Source: Dyadobacter sediminis
GTDB lineage: Bacteria > Bacteroidota > Bacteroidia > Cytophagales > Spirosomataceae
Direction of reading: 5' to 3'
DNA: 34,689 nucleotides
NCBI RefSeq assembly: GCF_005860765.1
Contig: NZ_VCEI01000002.1
Span: 1-34,689 of the forward strand
Under the pieces are notes generated by a model. It was not told where the DNA came from. It ran no database searches and saw nothing but the letters and a program-made list of their open reading frames with translations. Of the stretch, positions 24,254 through 32,597 are shown one piece after another (positions within the stretch are counted from its first letter, which is position 1; each line of letters begins with the position of its first letter). Made by a program: the position numbers and the translations under genes.

Positions 24254-24299
24254 TATGCGAAAGTCGTGACGGTTTTCCTCCCTTTCTTTAGTTTACCCC
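24254..24299 (-). repeat. Right terminal inverted repeat of Tn3-family transposon
   Basis: The reverse complement begins GGGGTAAACTAAAGAAAGGG and matches the left repeat at 43 of 46 positions. It lies 36 bases after the tnpA stop codon. Confidence 0.95.
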
Positions 24300-24305
24300 A
24301 GTGTA
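24300..24305. repeat. Right target-site duplication of the Tn3-family transposon
   Basis: AGTGTA directly follows the last C of the right repeat and equals 2016-2021. Confidence 0.9.
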
Positions 24306-24319
24306 ATAAAAAGTAAAAG

Positions 24320-24339
24320 TCCCCGGCAACAGCCAGGGA
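24320..24339 (-). terminator. Probable terminator after small protein copy B
   Basis: TCCCCGG and CCAGGGA form a stem with 6 of 7 pairs and a 6-base loop. On the minus strand it is followed by a T-rich stretch, so it fits termination of the leftward gene ending at 24461. Confidence 0.55.
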
Positions 24340-24460
24340 TCTTTAAACCTTACTACAAATACACTACTAGTTCTTTAATTAATATTGGTTAACTCCCTGG
24401 TTATCAATACATCTAGGAGGCCTCTGGAAAAACCTTTTATTGCACCAATGAATTTATATA

Positions 24461-24688
24461 TCAATCCCATTCATGGTCCTTTAAATAATTACGCAGTTCA
24501 ATTCCTTTTTTGGTCAAACGTCCGTAAATTAAAGATTCCAGGTTCGTAGACCACAACAGATAAACCATACTCTGGGTTTCAAGAAGCTTCATATCAGCAA
24601 TGATCCTGTGGTTAATACCTTCTTCAATGGTGAATATAATCTGGTCTTGATGCCTGAATATCTTCATTGCTTCAAATTCCTCTTCCAT
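24461..24688 (-). CDS. Small protein of the EFEAMK...EW family, copy B
   Basis: A 75-residue protein. ATG 24688 gives MEEEFEAMK, matching the start and exact length of copy C; the longer frame to 24715 would add nine unmatched residues. Copies B and C share most residues (IINHR/NNR region, MKLLE, LLWSTNLES, LTKKG/WTRKG, LRNYLK, HEWD). No function recognised. It lies 123 bases downstream of a receiver-domain gene on the same strand, the same partner type as copy C. Confidence 0.72.
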   Translation of the reverse strand: MEEEFEAMKIFRHQDQIIFTIEEGINHRIIADMKLLETQSMVYLLWSTNLESLIYGRLTKKGIELRNYLKDHEWD

Positions 24689-24811
24689 AATCGTTGATGC
24701 GATTTTATACAGCAAATAACAGCAAGTAGTTTGAAAAGAACCTGGTCAGGCCCCTGAAATGGTTATGCAAAACAAGCAGATTGGCCTGAAACTACCCTGT
24801 CCAATATCAGA

Positions 24812-25234
24812 TTACATGTTATTAGGATGCAGGCAGGATTTCCAGTATTTGTAAATCGTAGCAAGCCTGTCCTTTAAAACTTCATAGATCTCAGGCTTTA
24901 AGAAATAACCCTGGATACAGGATTTATATGCTTCTTTCACTACTTCAACGCGGCCTGAGGTATCAAAGAATATAAACGGGATGGCTCTTTCCTTTAAAGG
25001 CGGGGAGCTTTCGATGTAGTCCCGGACTCCAATGCCGCTTATCATGGGCAGTGCCGTATTGCAAAGAATAAGAAAGGGCTGATCCGTGGTTGCACCCAGA
25101 TATTCTATCAGCTCGATGCCGTCCTGAAAAAAAAGAATCTTGTTCTTGATGCCTAATTCTTTGGATAGTTGCGCCAGCAGAAGATAATCGTTCTCATCGT
25201 ATTCAACCGAGAGTATGGGTCCTGAAAGTGACAT
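24812..25234 (-). CDS. Stand-alone receiver domain lacking the phospho-acceptor Asp
   Basis: A 140-residue CheY-like protein, related along its whole length to that at 26317-26748 and sharing the C-terminal signature YWKxCLHPNN. The phospho-acceptor is replaced: residue 59 is Asn (LCNTALP), where the paralogue has Asp59 (LCDVNMP). The acidic pocket is reduced (SVEYDEND versus VIEDDEDD). It is therefore a pseudo-receiver that probably cannot be phosphorylated in the normal way and may bind partners constitutively. No output domain is attached. The frame is intact with no sign of decay. Confidence 0.85.
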   Translation of the reverse strand: MSLSGPILSVEYDENDYLLLAQLSKELGIKNKILFFQDGIELIEYLGATTDQPFLILCNTALPMISGIGVRDYIESSPPLKERAIPFIFFDTSGRVEVVKEAYKSCIQGYFLKPEIYEVLKDRLATIYKYWKSCLHPNNM

Positions 25235-26316
25235 TTGTAAATGAGTGGGTTATCGTTATACACGTTACTATTTGGGGCAACTATTATTTGTTGATCACCT
25301 GCACCGTAAAGCTTACCCGGGCATAATAAATAATACCATACCAATGAGATGTCATTACCCGGAATGGTTTGACAAGAGCATGAAAATGTCAGGTTTAAAA
25401 GTAATGGAGCTTACCGGTTAATGCTGCCAATTAAGCCAGTCCAGAATTGGCAAAGAATGGGATGTCCACCAGAAAACGCTGCATCAGTAAAGTTAGATCA
25501 TCCCAGTTACGTATATTTTGGATTGCCAGAAAAGCCATCAAAGCATCAGCCAGCATTCGGGGGATAGTACCTTTACGGGTGGTACTTTACGACCACACAA
25601 TGGGTATCCCTTTAAACAAGGTAGTACCGGATCCTGGACTTTGATCGAACCATTTGAACTGGCCCCGGAAAGGATGAATACCAATCCTCATCATTTTATG
25701 GTGATCCACTTTGGAATGGAACGAGGTCTACTGCCAGTTGCTCAGTTCGTCAGGATCCCTGTCAAATAGTCTTAGGTATCTGTTCTGGATCGTTATTAGC
25801 TTGTTTACCGGCAGCATATAGATGTGGTTAGGCTTAGCCAAACCATGTACTTTCACCCAGTTAACGGGTATCCGGATATGATTGGCCAGCAACTGGCCAT
25901 ACGGATGCTTACATTATTTCTTTCCAAGTGCTGGATTGTTATGAATGCAACACGGGGTTAAATACAAAAAAAATGGTAAAGGTACTGAGTGCCGTCACTT
26001 GGAAAACCGATTGCAACAACAAAGAATTTTGAGGGTTTACCATGATTGATTTTATGTGTGTGAATAATAGTACCCTGAATGTGAGCATATTCAAAATGCG
26101 AAACTGGAATGTTAAAATACATACCCGCAGTTGAGCAGCCGTTTAATGGCCTGTGTAACTTTTATATTACTGATAACAATTGCCAGCAGTTCAATCTGCT
26201 GCCCTTTGATTATAAACAGTACCTTCTCAGTAAAAAACGCATGTATTAACTCCTAGGAGAAATTCAGGAATATTCTAATAAATCCATTATTTTTACAGCT
26301 TATTAATCCACGAGTA
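25235..26316. other. Gene-poor stretch between the two receiver genes
   Basis: About 1.1 kb without a convincing gene. Two overlapping short frames exist at about 25518-25769 (plus) and 25728-25925 (minus). The minus frame reads VNWVKVHGLAKPNHIYMLPV and ends RLFDRDPDELSNWQ; it looks protein-like but has no clear start. Neither could be assigned to a family. It may be a decayed gene. Confidence 0.45.
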
Positions 26317-26748
26317 ATGTCTAAGGTTAGTCCTATAATCGTGATTGAAGATGATGAAGATGATCAGTTTTTAATCCAGCAAGTCCTTTCCGAGCTCCGG
26401 ATCGATAACCCTGTCAACCTGTTTGACAATGGCCTGCAGGCCTATGAGTATCTGCTCACAACCAAAGACCACCCATTGGTAATCCTTTGTGATGTGAATA
26501 TGCCCGTCATGAACGGCTTGGAGTTAAGAGACCAGATTGAAGACAATCCCTATCTTAAACAAAAGTCGATACCGTTTGTTTTTCTGAGTACTTCCAACGA
26601 CCCTTTCCTGATTGAAAAAGCTTACAGCGGAACCATACAGGGTTTTTATAAAAAGTCCGTCAGCTTTCAACAAATCAAAGCAAACCTGGAGGTAATTATC
26701 AGGTACTGGAAAATTTGTCTTCATCCAAATAATGTATCAGGTAGCTAA
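26317..26748 (+). CDS. Stand-alone receiver-domain response regulator
   Basis: A 143-residue CheY-like protein. The acidic pocket is in VIEDDEDD (residues 9-16), the phospho-acceptor is Asp59 (LCDVNMPVMNGLEL), and the conserved Thr and Lys positions are in FLSTSNDP and FYKKS. There is no DNA-binding output domain, so it works through protein contacts, possibly in a phosphorelay with the histidine kinase at 27568-30731. The C-terminus YWKICLHPNN is shared with the Asn59 paralogue at 24812-25234. It faces small protein copy C. Confidence 0.9.
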   Translation: MSKVSPIIVIEDDEDDQFLIQQVLSELRIDNPVNLFDNGLQAYEYLLTTKDHPLVILCDVNMPVMNGLELRDQIEDNPYLKQKSIPFVFLSTSNDPFLIEKAYSGTIQGFYKKSVSFQQIKANLEVIIRYWKICLHPNNVSGS

Positions 26749-27020
26749 AACCAGCTAGGAACCTTAAGACAGACTATAATCTTAACTCAATAAATCTATT
26801 AGCTTCTTTCAAAACGGTTGTCAATTGTTTTAGCCTTATACCAAGAAGTACCATTACCTTTATGGGTATAAATTAATTTATGTTAAAAGTTTGGGGTGTG
26901 CTTTTTTAATAGGTTCTAATCCAGGCAGCTTCTTCAAACCAGTATGTCACCAATCAGGTGAGCTACGTTCAGCATTTACTTTCCAATCCTTGCCAGAGCT
27001 ATTAGGGAAGATGTTCTTTG

Positions 27021-27248
27021 TTAATCCCATTCATGCTGCTTTAAGTAATTGCGAAGGTCCATGCCCTTTCTGGTCCACCGGCCATGTATCCGTGATTCTA
27101 GGTTTGTTGACCATGATAATACAACCATGTCCTGTGCTTCAAGCAGTTTCATATCAGAAATGACCCTGTTGTTTATGCCTTCTTGAACCGTAAACAAAAT
27201 CTGGTCATAATTCCTGGAAACCTTCATGGCTTCAAATTCCTTTTGCAT
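27021..27248 (-). CDS. Small protein of the EFEAMK...EW family, copy C
   Basis: A 75-residue protein, MQKEFEAMK at the start and LRNYLKQHEWD at the end, the same length as copy B and clearly its paralogue. The gene converges with the receiver gene at 26317. Conserved positions across all three copies (EFEAMK, central Trp, TxKG, Arg-x-Tyr, EW) argue that the frames are real genes under selection. Function unknown; association with receiver genes in two cases suggests a signalling role. Confidence 0.72.
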   Translation of the reverse strand: MQKEFEAMKVSRNYDQILFTVQEGINNRVISDMKLLEAQDMVVLSWSTNLESRIHGRWTRKGMDLRNYLKQHEWD

Positions 27249-27567
27249 AACGGTTAATGATCTTTATGTAAAGCATATCATGCCATTAGGATTATATGCT
27301 TAAACAACAAGGCAATTGACAAATGCATAATCCAGCAATATAAACAAGTATTGTCTGCTGGTGGGAAATATGCCTGATGTTTACTCTTATTTCGTTTCTT
27401 CAAATTTATAATAATGCTCATAAAGCTGACAGGATTATTACATACTACATTTTGTTAGGTAAGATTTTTAGTAGGTAGCTGGTTATTGGAATACTTTTTT
27501 AAAAATAAGGAGTCATAGGGATTTACCAGTGTAATCTCAGCAGTGCAGATTAATCCATTTATCCGTA
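27249..27567. other. Intergenic region ahead of the histidine kinase
   Basis: About 320 AT-rich bases between divergent genes. No open frame or clear promoter pair was identified; AAGGAG at about 27506 is too far from the kinase start to act as its ribosome site. Confidence 0.4.
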
Positions 27568-27960
27568 ATGAATAGCCAGCAGCCAGTCAATCCGGCTCCC
27601 AACCTTTTACAACGCCTAGACCTTGACTTCGCCCTGAGGGCTGCAGCACTTGGAGTATGGGAACTTGACCCTGTTACGCAAATAATAAACTGGGATGATC
27701 AATGCCGTCAGTTCTTTGGATTGTCCAAGAAAAATCAACTTTCTTATGATCAGGCTATAGAATACGTCCATTCCGATGATCTGGAACGGATTAATCAGGC
27801 AGTATTATGGGCAATGAACCCATCATCGGATGGGATTTATGACCAGACTTACCGGACGATGGGTGCGGAAGATGGAAAGCTGCGCTGGGTCCGCTTCTTA
27901 GGCCGTAGCTATTTTAAGACGGAAGCATTTACCGGTTTGCTGGTGTGGCGCAGGAAGTGA
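27568..27960 (+). CDS. N-terminal PAS domain, split from the kinase by a frameshift
   Basis: A 130-residue open frame holding one PAS domain (FALRAAALGVWELDP, YVHSDDLERINQAV, GKLRWVRFLGRSYF). It ends abruptly after FTGLL with VWRRK and a stop. Removing two bases from the GTGTGG at 27943-27948 would join FTGLL to VAQEVTEQV of the next frame, which is exactly how PAS domains lead into the following coiled segment. The natural gene was therefore probably one protein of about 1050 residues. Either the sequence has an error or the gene is truly broken, leaving a free PAS domain. Confidence 0.8.
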   Translation: MNSQQPVNPAPNLLQRLDLDFALRAAALGVWELDPVTQIINWDDQCRQFFGLSKKNQLSYDQAIEYVHSDDLERINQAVLWAMNPSSDGIYDQTYRTMGAEDGKLRWVRFLGRSYFKTEAFTGLLVWRRK

Positions 27961-30731
27961 CAGAGCAGGTTTTAAACAGACGCAAGCTGGAAGAAAGTGA
28001 AAGCCGGTTTCGTTTACTGATCCAGCAGGCACCTGTTGCGACCAGTCTGTATGTAGGGTCCCAGCTGCGCATTGAAGTAGCTAACCTTACCATGTTAAGC
28101 TACTGGGACAAGGATCAATCTGTGATAGGTAAAACCTTCCGGGAAGCTATGCCTGAACTGCAAGGCCAAGGCTACTTTGAAATACTGGATGAAGTTTTTA
28201 AAACAGCAGAAGCATATCAGATGCATGCCTCGCCTGCACAGGTCAGCATTGGTGGAAAAGCGGGTAGATACTATTTTGATTTATCCTTTAAACCGCTTCT
28301 GGATACCAGTGGCCAGGTGTATGCCATTTTGAATACTGCGTATGATGTTACCAGCCAGGTTGAAGAGCGTCAGCAAAAAGAGAAAGAACAACAGCAGGTG
28401 TTGGCATTGTTTGAGCAGTCACCAGTGGAAATTGCCATGCTCAGTCCGGATGGCTTCCACTTTAAGATGTCCAATCCGTTTTACAACGATTTGGTGGGAA
28501 GGACATCGGGGCAGCTTCTGGGCAGGCCATTGCTGGAGGCAATCCCTGAACTGCAGGGACAAGGTTTTGATAGGTTACTGCGGCAGGTAGTTGATTCCGG
28601 TGTGCCCTTTGTTGCAAACGAAGTTGCAGTTAAACTGGTCCGTAGCAATGAGCTGCAAACCGTTTATTTAAACCTGACCTTTCAGCCGCAAAGGCATCAA
28701 AATAACAATGCTGTGACGGCCATTCTGGTGGTTGCGACTGATGTTACCTTGCAAGTGCACACCCAGCAGCAGATTCAGCAGAAGAACCTGCAGCTGCATG
28801 AGCTTTTGGAGAACACACCTGATGTCATCACGCGCTGGGACAAACAGCGAAGGCTAGTATTTGCCAATCAGGCGTTCAGTGCAAAAACAGGAACTGAGAA
28901 CACAGGGCTACTAGGCAAGACTAACCTGGAAATGGGCCAGCCTACCGAAGTTGCAGTGCCTTACATGGACCGTTTACAGCAAGTACTGGATAGCAGACAG
29001 CCAGCAGAACACTACAATGCCTTTCCGGCCCCTGTCGGTCTGATACAATATCATTCCCGTATGGTGCCCGAGTTTGATGCTGATGGGCAGCTCGTGAGTG
29101 TGCTGTCGATTGCCAGGGATATTACTGAGCTAAAAGTCAGTGAAGATCGTTTTAGGAGCCTGATTCAGCAGGCCCCCATTGCTACAAGCCTGCTGGTGGG
29201 ACCTGAATTTATTGTAGAAGTGGCCAATCCCATACAGCTGGCACACTGGGGAAAAGACATCTTTATAATAGGTAAGCCTTTGATCCAGGTATTGCCCGAA
29301 CTGAAAGATCAGTCCTACCTTCAAGTCCTGGAAGATGTTTTTACCTCTGGGAACGTATACAGTAATGCCCAAGCCAAAGTGCTCTTAAACATAAATGGCA
29401 TGACACAGACGCACTATTTTGATTTGACCTATAAGCCACTTCTGAATGCTTCCGGGCAGGTTTACAGTATCCTGGCCATGTCTTCCAATATTACCCAGCA
29501 GGTATTGACCCGGCAGGAGTTGGCCGAGAAGAGCCAGGACCTGGAGCTGGCCATGAACATTGGGCAGTTAGGCAGCTTTAAGATCAACTTACTGAAGCAT
29601 ACAGCTACCTATTCCCGGCTGGTTATGGATTGGTTTAACCTGCAGCAACAAGGGGAAGCATTACCTGCAATCTTTTCCCGCATTCATGAAGATGACCGGG
29701 CTGAGGTAATGCAGAATATAGAACAGTCTATTCTGGGTGAGAATAACGGCTATCATGACCTGACATTCCGTGTCTGGGATTCATCAGCCAATAGTTGGCG
29801 CCACCTGCATTCGGTAGGTCAGACGCAGCTGGAATCCGGAGTTGCTGTTTCGCTGTCAGGAATTATCCAGGATGTGACAAACCTGGTCATGGCACATAAC
29901 CAGCTACAGGAAAGTGAATCCCGTTACAAAAACCTGTCCATTGAACTCGAACAAAGAGTAAAGCAGCGGACACGTGATCTACAAATTGCAAACCAGGACC
30001 TGATGCGTTCCAACCAGGACCTTCAGCAGTTTGCCTATATTTCCAGTCATGATCTGCAGGAACCTTTACGGAAAATCCAGTCACTCGGCACCATGCTCGA
30101 GCAGCGGTTTAGTAAACAGCTTGGCATTGAAGGAAAGCAGTTGCTTGACCGCATGATTAAATCCGGAGCCCGGATGTCTAACCTGATTCATGATCTACTG
30201 GCATTTTCTTACCTCTCGGCCAAACAACAGCACTTTGATCTGGTATCCCTGGATGAAATTCTAACTGATGTGATCAACAAACTTGACCTTGAAATTGCAG
30301 AACGGCAAGCATTGATAGAGGTAAATACGCTGGGCACTGTACAAGGAGATAAATCCCAGTTGGGCCAGTTGTTTCAGAACCTTGTTTCAAATGCTATTAA
30401 ATTTACCCTTTCCTCAGTAAGGCCACATGTCCGTATTGAATGTTTTCAACGTAGTCGTGGTGAATTGCCCTCTGAGCTTCAGCCTGGCAGTAATGCAAAT
30501 CAATTCATTCAGATCAGCATCAGCGATAACGGGGTAGGCTTTGATACCTACCATCTAGACCGGATCTTTCAGATGTTTCAGCGGCTGCATACCAGGAGCG
30601 AATTTCCAGGTACAGGAATAGGACTTGCCATTTGCAAGCGTGTGGTAGAAAACCATGGAGGCGGCATCACTGCAAACAGCAAGCCAGGCAAAGGTGCAAC
30701 ATTTTGTATTTATCTGCCGTTGCAGGTTTAA
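27945..30731 (+). CDS. Multi-PAS sensor histidine kinase (main part)
   Basis: A 928-residue open frame from a GTG at 27945. It carries five further PAS domains (about 15-135, 150-270, 280-395, 400-525, 530-650). PAS 1 and 4 are close copies (FRLLIQQAPVATSLYVG and FRSLIQQAPIATSLLVG). A coiled linker leads to HisKA with His702 (ISSHDLQEPLRKI) and an HATPase domain with NLVSNAIKF, ISDNGVGFD and GTGIGLAI. No membrane helix is seen, so it is a cytoplasmic sensor. A likely partner is the receiver at 26317. The start lies within the end of the preceding frame, allowing reinitiation at the frameshift if the break is real. Confidence 0.88.
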   Translation: MAQEVTEQVLNRRKLEESESRFRLLIQQAPVATSLYVGSQLRIEVANLTMLSYWDKDQSVIGKTFREAMPELQGQGYFEILDEVFKTAEAYQMHASPAQVSIGGKAGRYYFDLSFKPLLDTSGQVYAILNTAYDVTSQVEERQQKEKEQQQVLALFEQSPVEIAMLSPDGFHFKMSNPFYNDLVGRTSGQLLGRPLLEAIPELQGQGFDRLLRQVVDSGVPFVANEVAVKLVRSNELQTVYLNLTFQPQRHQNNNAVTAILVVATDVTLQVHTQQQIQQKNLQLHELLENTPDVITRWDKQRRLVFANQAFSAKTGTENTGLLGKTNLEMGQPTEVAVPYMDRLQQVLDSRQPAEHYNAFPAPVGLIQYHSRMVPEFDADGQLVSVLSIARDITELKVSEDRFRSLIQQAPIATSLLVGPEFIVEVANPIQLAHWGKDIFIIGKPLIQVLPELKDQSYLQVLEDVFTSGNVYSNAQAKVLLNINGMTQTHYFDLTYKPLLNASGQVYSILAMSSNITQQVLTRQELAEKSQDLELAMNIGQLGSFKINLLKHTATYSRLVMDWFNLQQQGEALPAIFSRIHEDDRAEVMQNIEQSILGENNGYHDLTFRVWDSSANSWRHLHSVGQTQLESGVAVSLSGIIQDVTNLVMAHNQLQESESRYKNLSIELEQRVKQRTRDLQIANQDLMRSNQDLQQFAYISSHDLQEPLRKIQSLGTMLEQRFSKQLGIEGKQLLDRMIKSGARMSNLIHDLLAFSYLSAKQQHFDLVSLDEILTDVINKLDLEIAERQALIEVNTLGTVQGDKSQLGQLFQNLVSNAIKFTLSSVRPHVRIECFQRSRGELPSELQPGSNANQFIQISISDNGVGFDTYHLDRIFQMFQRLHTRSEFPGTGIGLAICKRVVENHGGGITANSKPGKGATFCIYLPLQV

Positions 30732-30780
30732 TAAATTAAGTTATAGTTTCCATCTAATATTAGGATCACAGGCTCTATAT

Positions 30781-30783
30781 CCT
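30781..30783. repeat. Left 3-bp target duplication of IS3-family element
   Basis: CCT directly before the left IS end; the same CCT follows the right end at 32010-32012. Confidence 0.8.
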
Positions 30784-30815
30784 TGAAGTACTCCCTACTT
30801 TTCGGACCATCAGTT
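30784..30815 (+). repeat. Left terminal repeat of IS3-family element
   Basis: Begins TGAAGTACTCCC and contains GGACCATCAGTT, matching the inverted right end beginning TGTAATACTCCC with AGACCATCGGTT. Confidence 0.85.
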
Positions 30816-30833
30816 GATAATTGATAATTAAAT

Positions 30834-31658
30834 TCAAGCTGCATTCAGGTAAAGATTTACTGGTTTTTTACGTCCGATACCTTGATGTTTTCTGGAATTA
30901 TAACGTTTGACAAATCGATCAATTCCTTGATATAGGTCAAGGCCGTTTTTCTCTGGATTTAAATAAATGTATTTCTGCTTGATGGTTCTGAACCAGCGTT
31001 CGATAAACGCATTATCTGTTGCTCTTCCCTTGCCATCCATACTAATCCGGATTTTAAGATCATTCAATGTGCTTACCCAGTGCTCACAGGTATATTGGCT
31101 ACCTTGATCTGTATTAATTATTTCTGGTTTTCCATATTTGCATATCGTTGCATGTAAAAGCTCCGTTTGCGTTTGCTTTTCGAGGCTGTTGGACAACTGC
31201 CATCCAACAATATATCGACTATACAAATCTATGATGGCCGTCAGATACATAAAACCATGCTTCATTGGTATGTAGCTGATATCCATAGCCCAAACCTGAT
31301 TGGGACGGTTAATTTGAAGGCCTCTGAGCAAATATGGGTGAATGTATTTTGCTTTTCCCAGACGGCTAAGGTTACGTTTTGGATAAATCGGCTCAATAGC
31401 CATCTTCCTCATCAGCCGACGGATACGTTTGACGTTGTAATCCAACCCTTTTTCAGCCAGCTCGTCCTGCATACCCAGCACACCCAGGGTTGGATCAGAG
31501 AGGAACAGTTTATCCATAGTCTCCATCAGCACCAAGTTTTCTTCCTTTTCACCAGCAGGTCTGTAATACAGCTGGCTGCGGTTGATGCTGAGGATCTCTG
31601 ACTGCCGACGAATACTCAATGGATGGCTGCTGTCGATCAATGCTATGCGCTCTTTCAT
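30834..31658 (-). CDS. IS3-family transposase OrfB
   Basis: A 274-residue integrase-core (DDE) protein. The catalytic residues appear in WAMDISYI, NTDQGSQYT and DNAFIERWFRTIK. The N-terminal part has the IS3 HTH_21-like stretch (LYYRP, VLGMQDELAEKGLDYNVKRIRRLM) and the C-terminus YNSRKHQGIGRKKPVNLYL is typical. Its ATG overlaps the OrfA stop as ATGA. An A-rich run GAAAAAAG just upstream (31666-31673) could allow the -1 frameshift that makes the OrfAB fusion in this family. The length is normal. Confidence 0.93.
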   Translation of the reverse strand: MKERIALIDSSHPLSIRRQSEILSINRSQLYYRPAGEKEENLVLMETMDKLFLSDPTLGVLGMQDELAEKGLDYNVKRIRRLMRKMAIEPIYPKRNLSRLGKAKYIHPYLLRGLQINRPNQVWAMDISYIPMKHGFMYLTAIIDLYSRYIVGWQLSNSLEKQTQTELLHATICKYGKPEIINTDQGSQYTCEHWVSTLNDLKIRISMDGKGRATDNAFIERWFRTIKQKYIYLNPEKNGLDLYQGIDRFVKRYNSRKHQGIGRKKPVNLYLNAA

Positions 31659-31951
31659 AGACCGGCTTTTTTCAAGCTTTTTTTTAGAAAGTCGTTCTCC
31701 ACCTGTAGCTGACCAATCTGCTTAAAAAGATTGTCAACATCCACAGACTCTTCTTCCTTAGCACTTTCATCTGCGAAAGCCTTCTCAGCCTGTTCCAGAA
31801 ATTCCCGCTTCCATGCTGATACCTGGGTTGGATGGATCTCAAATCGAGTAGCCAATTCGCTTAGCGATTGCCGCTCTTTTAAGGCTTCAACGGCTACCAT
31901 CGCCTTAAACTTTGCTGTAAATTTTCTCCGGCTCTGTTTCATTTTGTTCAT
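31655..31951 (-). CDS. IS3-family transposase OrfA
   Basis: A 98-residue protein with a helix-turn-helix (RRKFTAKFKAMVAVEALK, LATRFEIHPTQVSAWKREF) and a C-terminal leucine-zipper-like segment (VDNLFKQIGQLQVENDFLKKSL). It binds the IS ends and, fused to OrfB by frameshifting, gives the active transposase. The start ATG 31951 fits the family length. Confidence 0.92.
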   Translation of the reverse strand: MNKMKQSRRKFTAKFKAMVAVEALKERQSLSELATRFEIHPTQVSAWKREFLEQAEKAFADESAKEEESVDVDNLFKQIGQLQVENDFLKKSLKKAGL

Positions 31952-31977
31952 CGGTTTTATGTCAAGTTAACAAATTT

Positions 31978-32009
31978 AACCGATGGTCTCAATTTTGGGG
32001 AGTATTACA
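31978..32009 (-). repeat. Right terminal repeat of IS3-family element
   Basis: The reverse complement begins TGTAATACTCCC, then AGACCATCGGTT, paired with 30784-30815. Confidence 0.85.
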
Positions 32010-32012
32010 CCT
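32010..32012. repeat. Right 3-bp target duplication of IS3-family element
   Basis: CCT, equal to 30781-30783. Confidence 0.8.
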
Positions 32013-32597
32013 GGCTATATTACAAGTTTATTCTTACTGGTAAGCAGACCAGGTTGAAATAGCAACCTTTATATTTCAGGAATGCCAGGTATTACATGCG
32101 TACACCTATTTTTTAGAACTTGCGCGGCTTTTAAGCTGCCGGATCAGGTTTTTGAACCCCGCGTAGTCCCCGGACCCGTTGTTATTCCTCTGTTCGTCCT
32201 TCAAGCTTTTTTCAGGAAATCAGGCATTCTTAAACCTATATGCCATTTACTGATGCGTACTGGATCAACCCTCAACTAAACTCACCCAATATCAGGCCTC
32301 TGGTTAGTTACACCGTCATCTTTTTAAAAAGTTCATCAAACATTTATGGTCGGCCGGCAGCCGTTTTCTTACTAAATTAAATCTTAGTTGGATTATCAAA
32401 TCGGCCTGTTTCTACCTCCAACAAAAGGTAGCAGGATCAGTATAATTGATTCTAAACCACCATACAATGCTAAGAAAATAAATTAGTTCTGCAAGGTGAA
32501 ATAGAAATAGTTTGATGAGATATAAACGTAAGTATCAATCATGTAGATGCTACAATGACATTTTTATCTTTTTCAAACCTTTTTATACGAATTAACA
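32013..32597. other. Non-coding stretch after the IS
   Basis: About 585 bases. The single open frame of 65 codons (32082-32279) has no family likeness and atypical composition, so it is not called. Nothing else was recognised. Confidence 0.45.

Larger units (their letters stand above)
2022..24299. mobile_element. Complete Tn3-family transposon carrying copper and arsenic resistance cargo
   Basis: The element is bounded by near-identical inverted repeats (2022-2067 and 24254-24299) that start GGGGTAAACTAAAGAAAGGG, with AGTGTA on both outer sides. It encodes a Tn3-type DDE transposase (21131-24217) and a divergent serine resolvase (20364-20954) with a presumed res site between them. The remaining ~18 kb on the resolvase side is cargo: a copper block, an ArsR/MerTP/ankyrin operon and an arsenic regulon. 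All genes needed for replicative transposition and cointegrate resolution appear intact, and the preserved direct repeat suggests insertion without later rearrangement. The length is 22,278 bp. Whether it has been described before cannot be judged from sequence alone. Confidence 0.93.
30784..32009 (-). mobile_element. Intact IS3-family insertion sequence
   Basis: A 1226-bp element encoding OrfA (31655-31951) and OrfB (30834-31658) on the minus strand. Imperfect terminal repeats of about 32 bp share TACTCCC and GACCATCxGTT at 30784-30815 and 31978-32009. The ends are TG/CA as usual, and CCT is repeated on both sides. It landed 53 bases after the histidine kinase stop codon. Both reading frames are intact, so it may be active. 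It is a different IS from the one at the window edges. Confidence 0.92.

Noticed and set aside
25518..25769. Open frame of 83 codons on the plus strand, overlapped by a protein-like minus frame
   Set aside because: Neither strand gives a good start or a recognisable family, so the stretch is described as an unresolved gap.
32082..32279. Open frame of 65 codons after the IS
   Set aside because: Its composition looks random, with no motif, no promoter and no neighbours that would support it.
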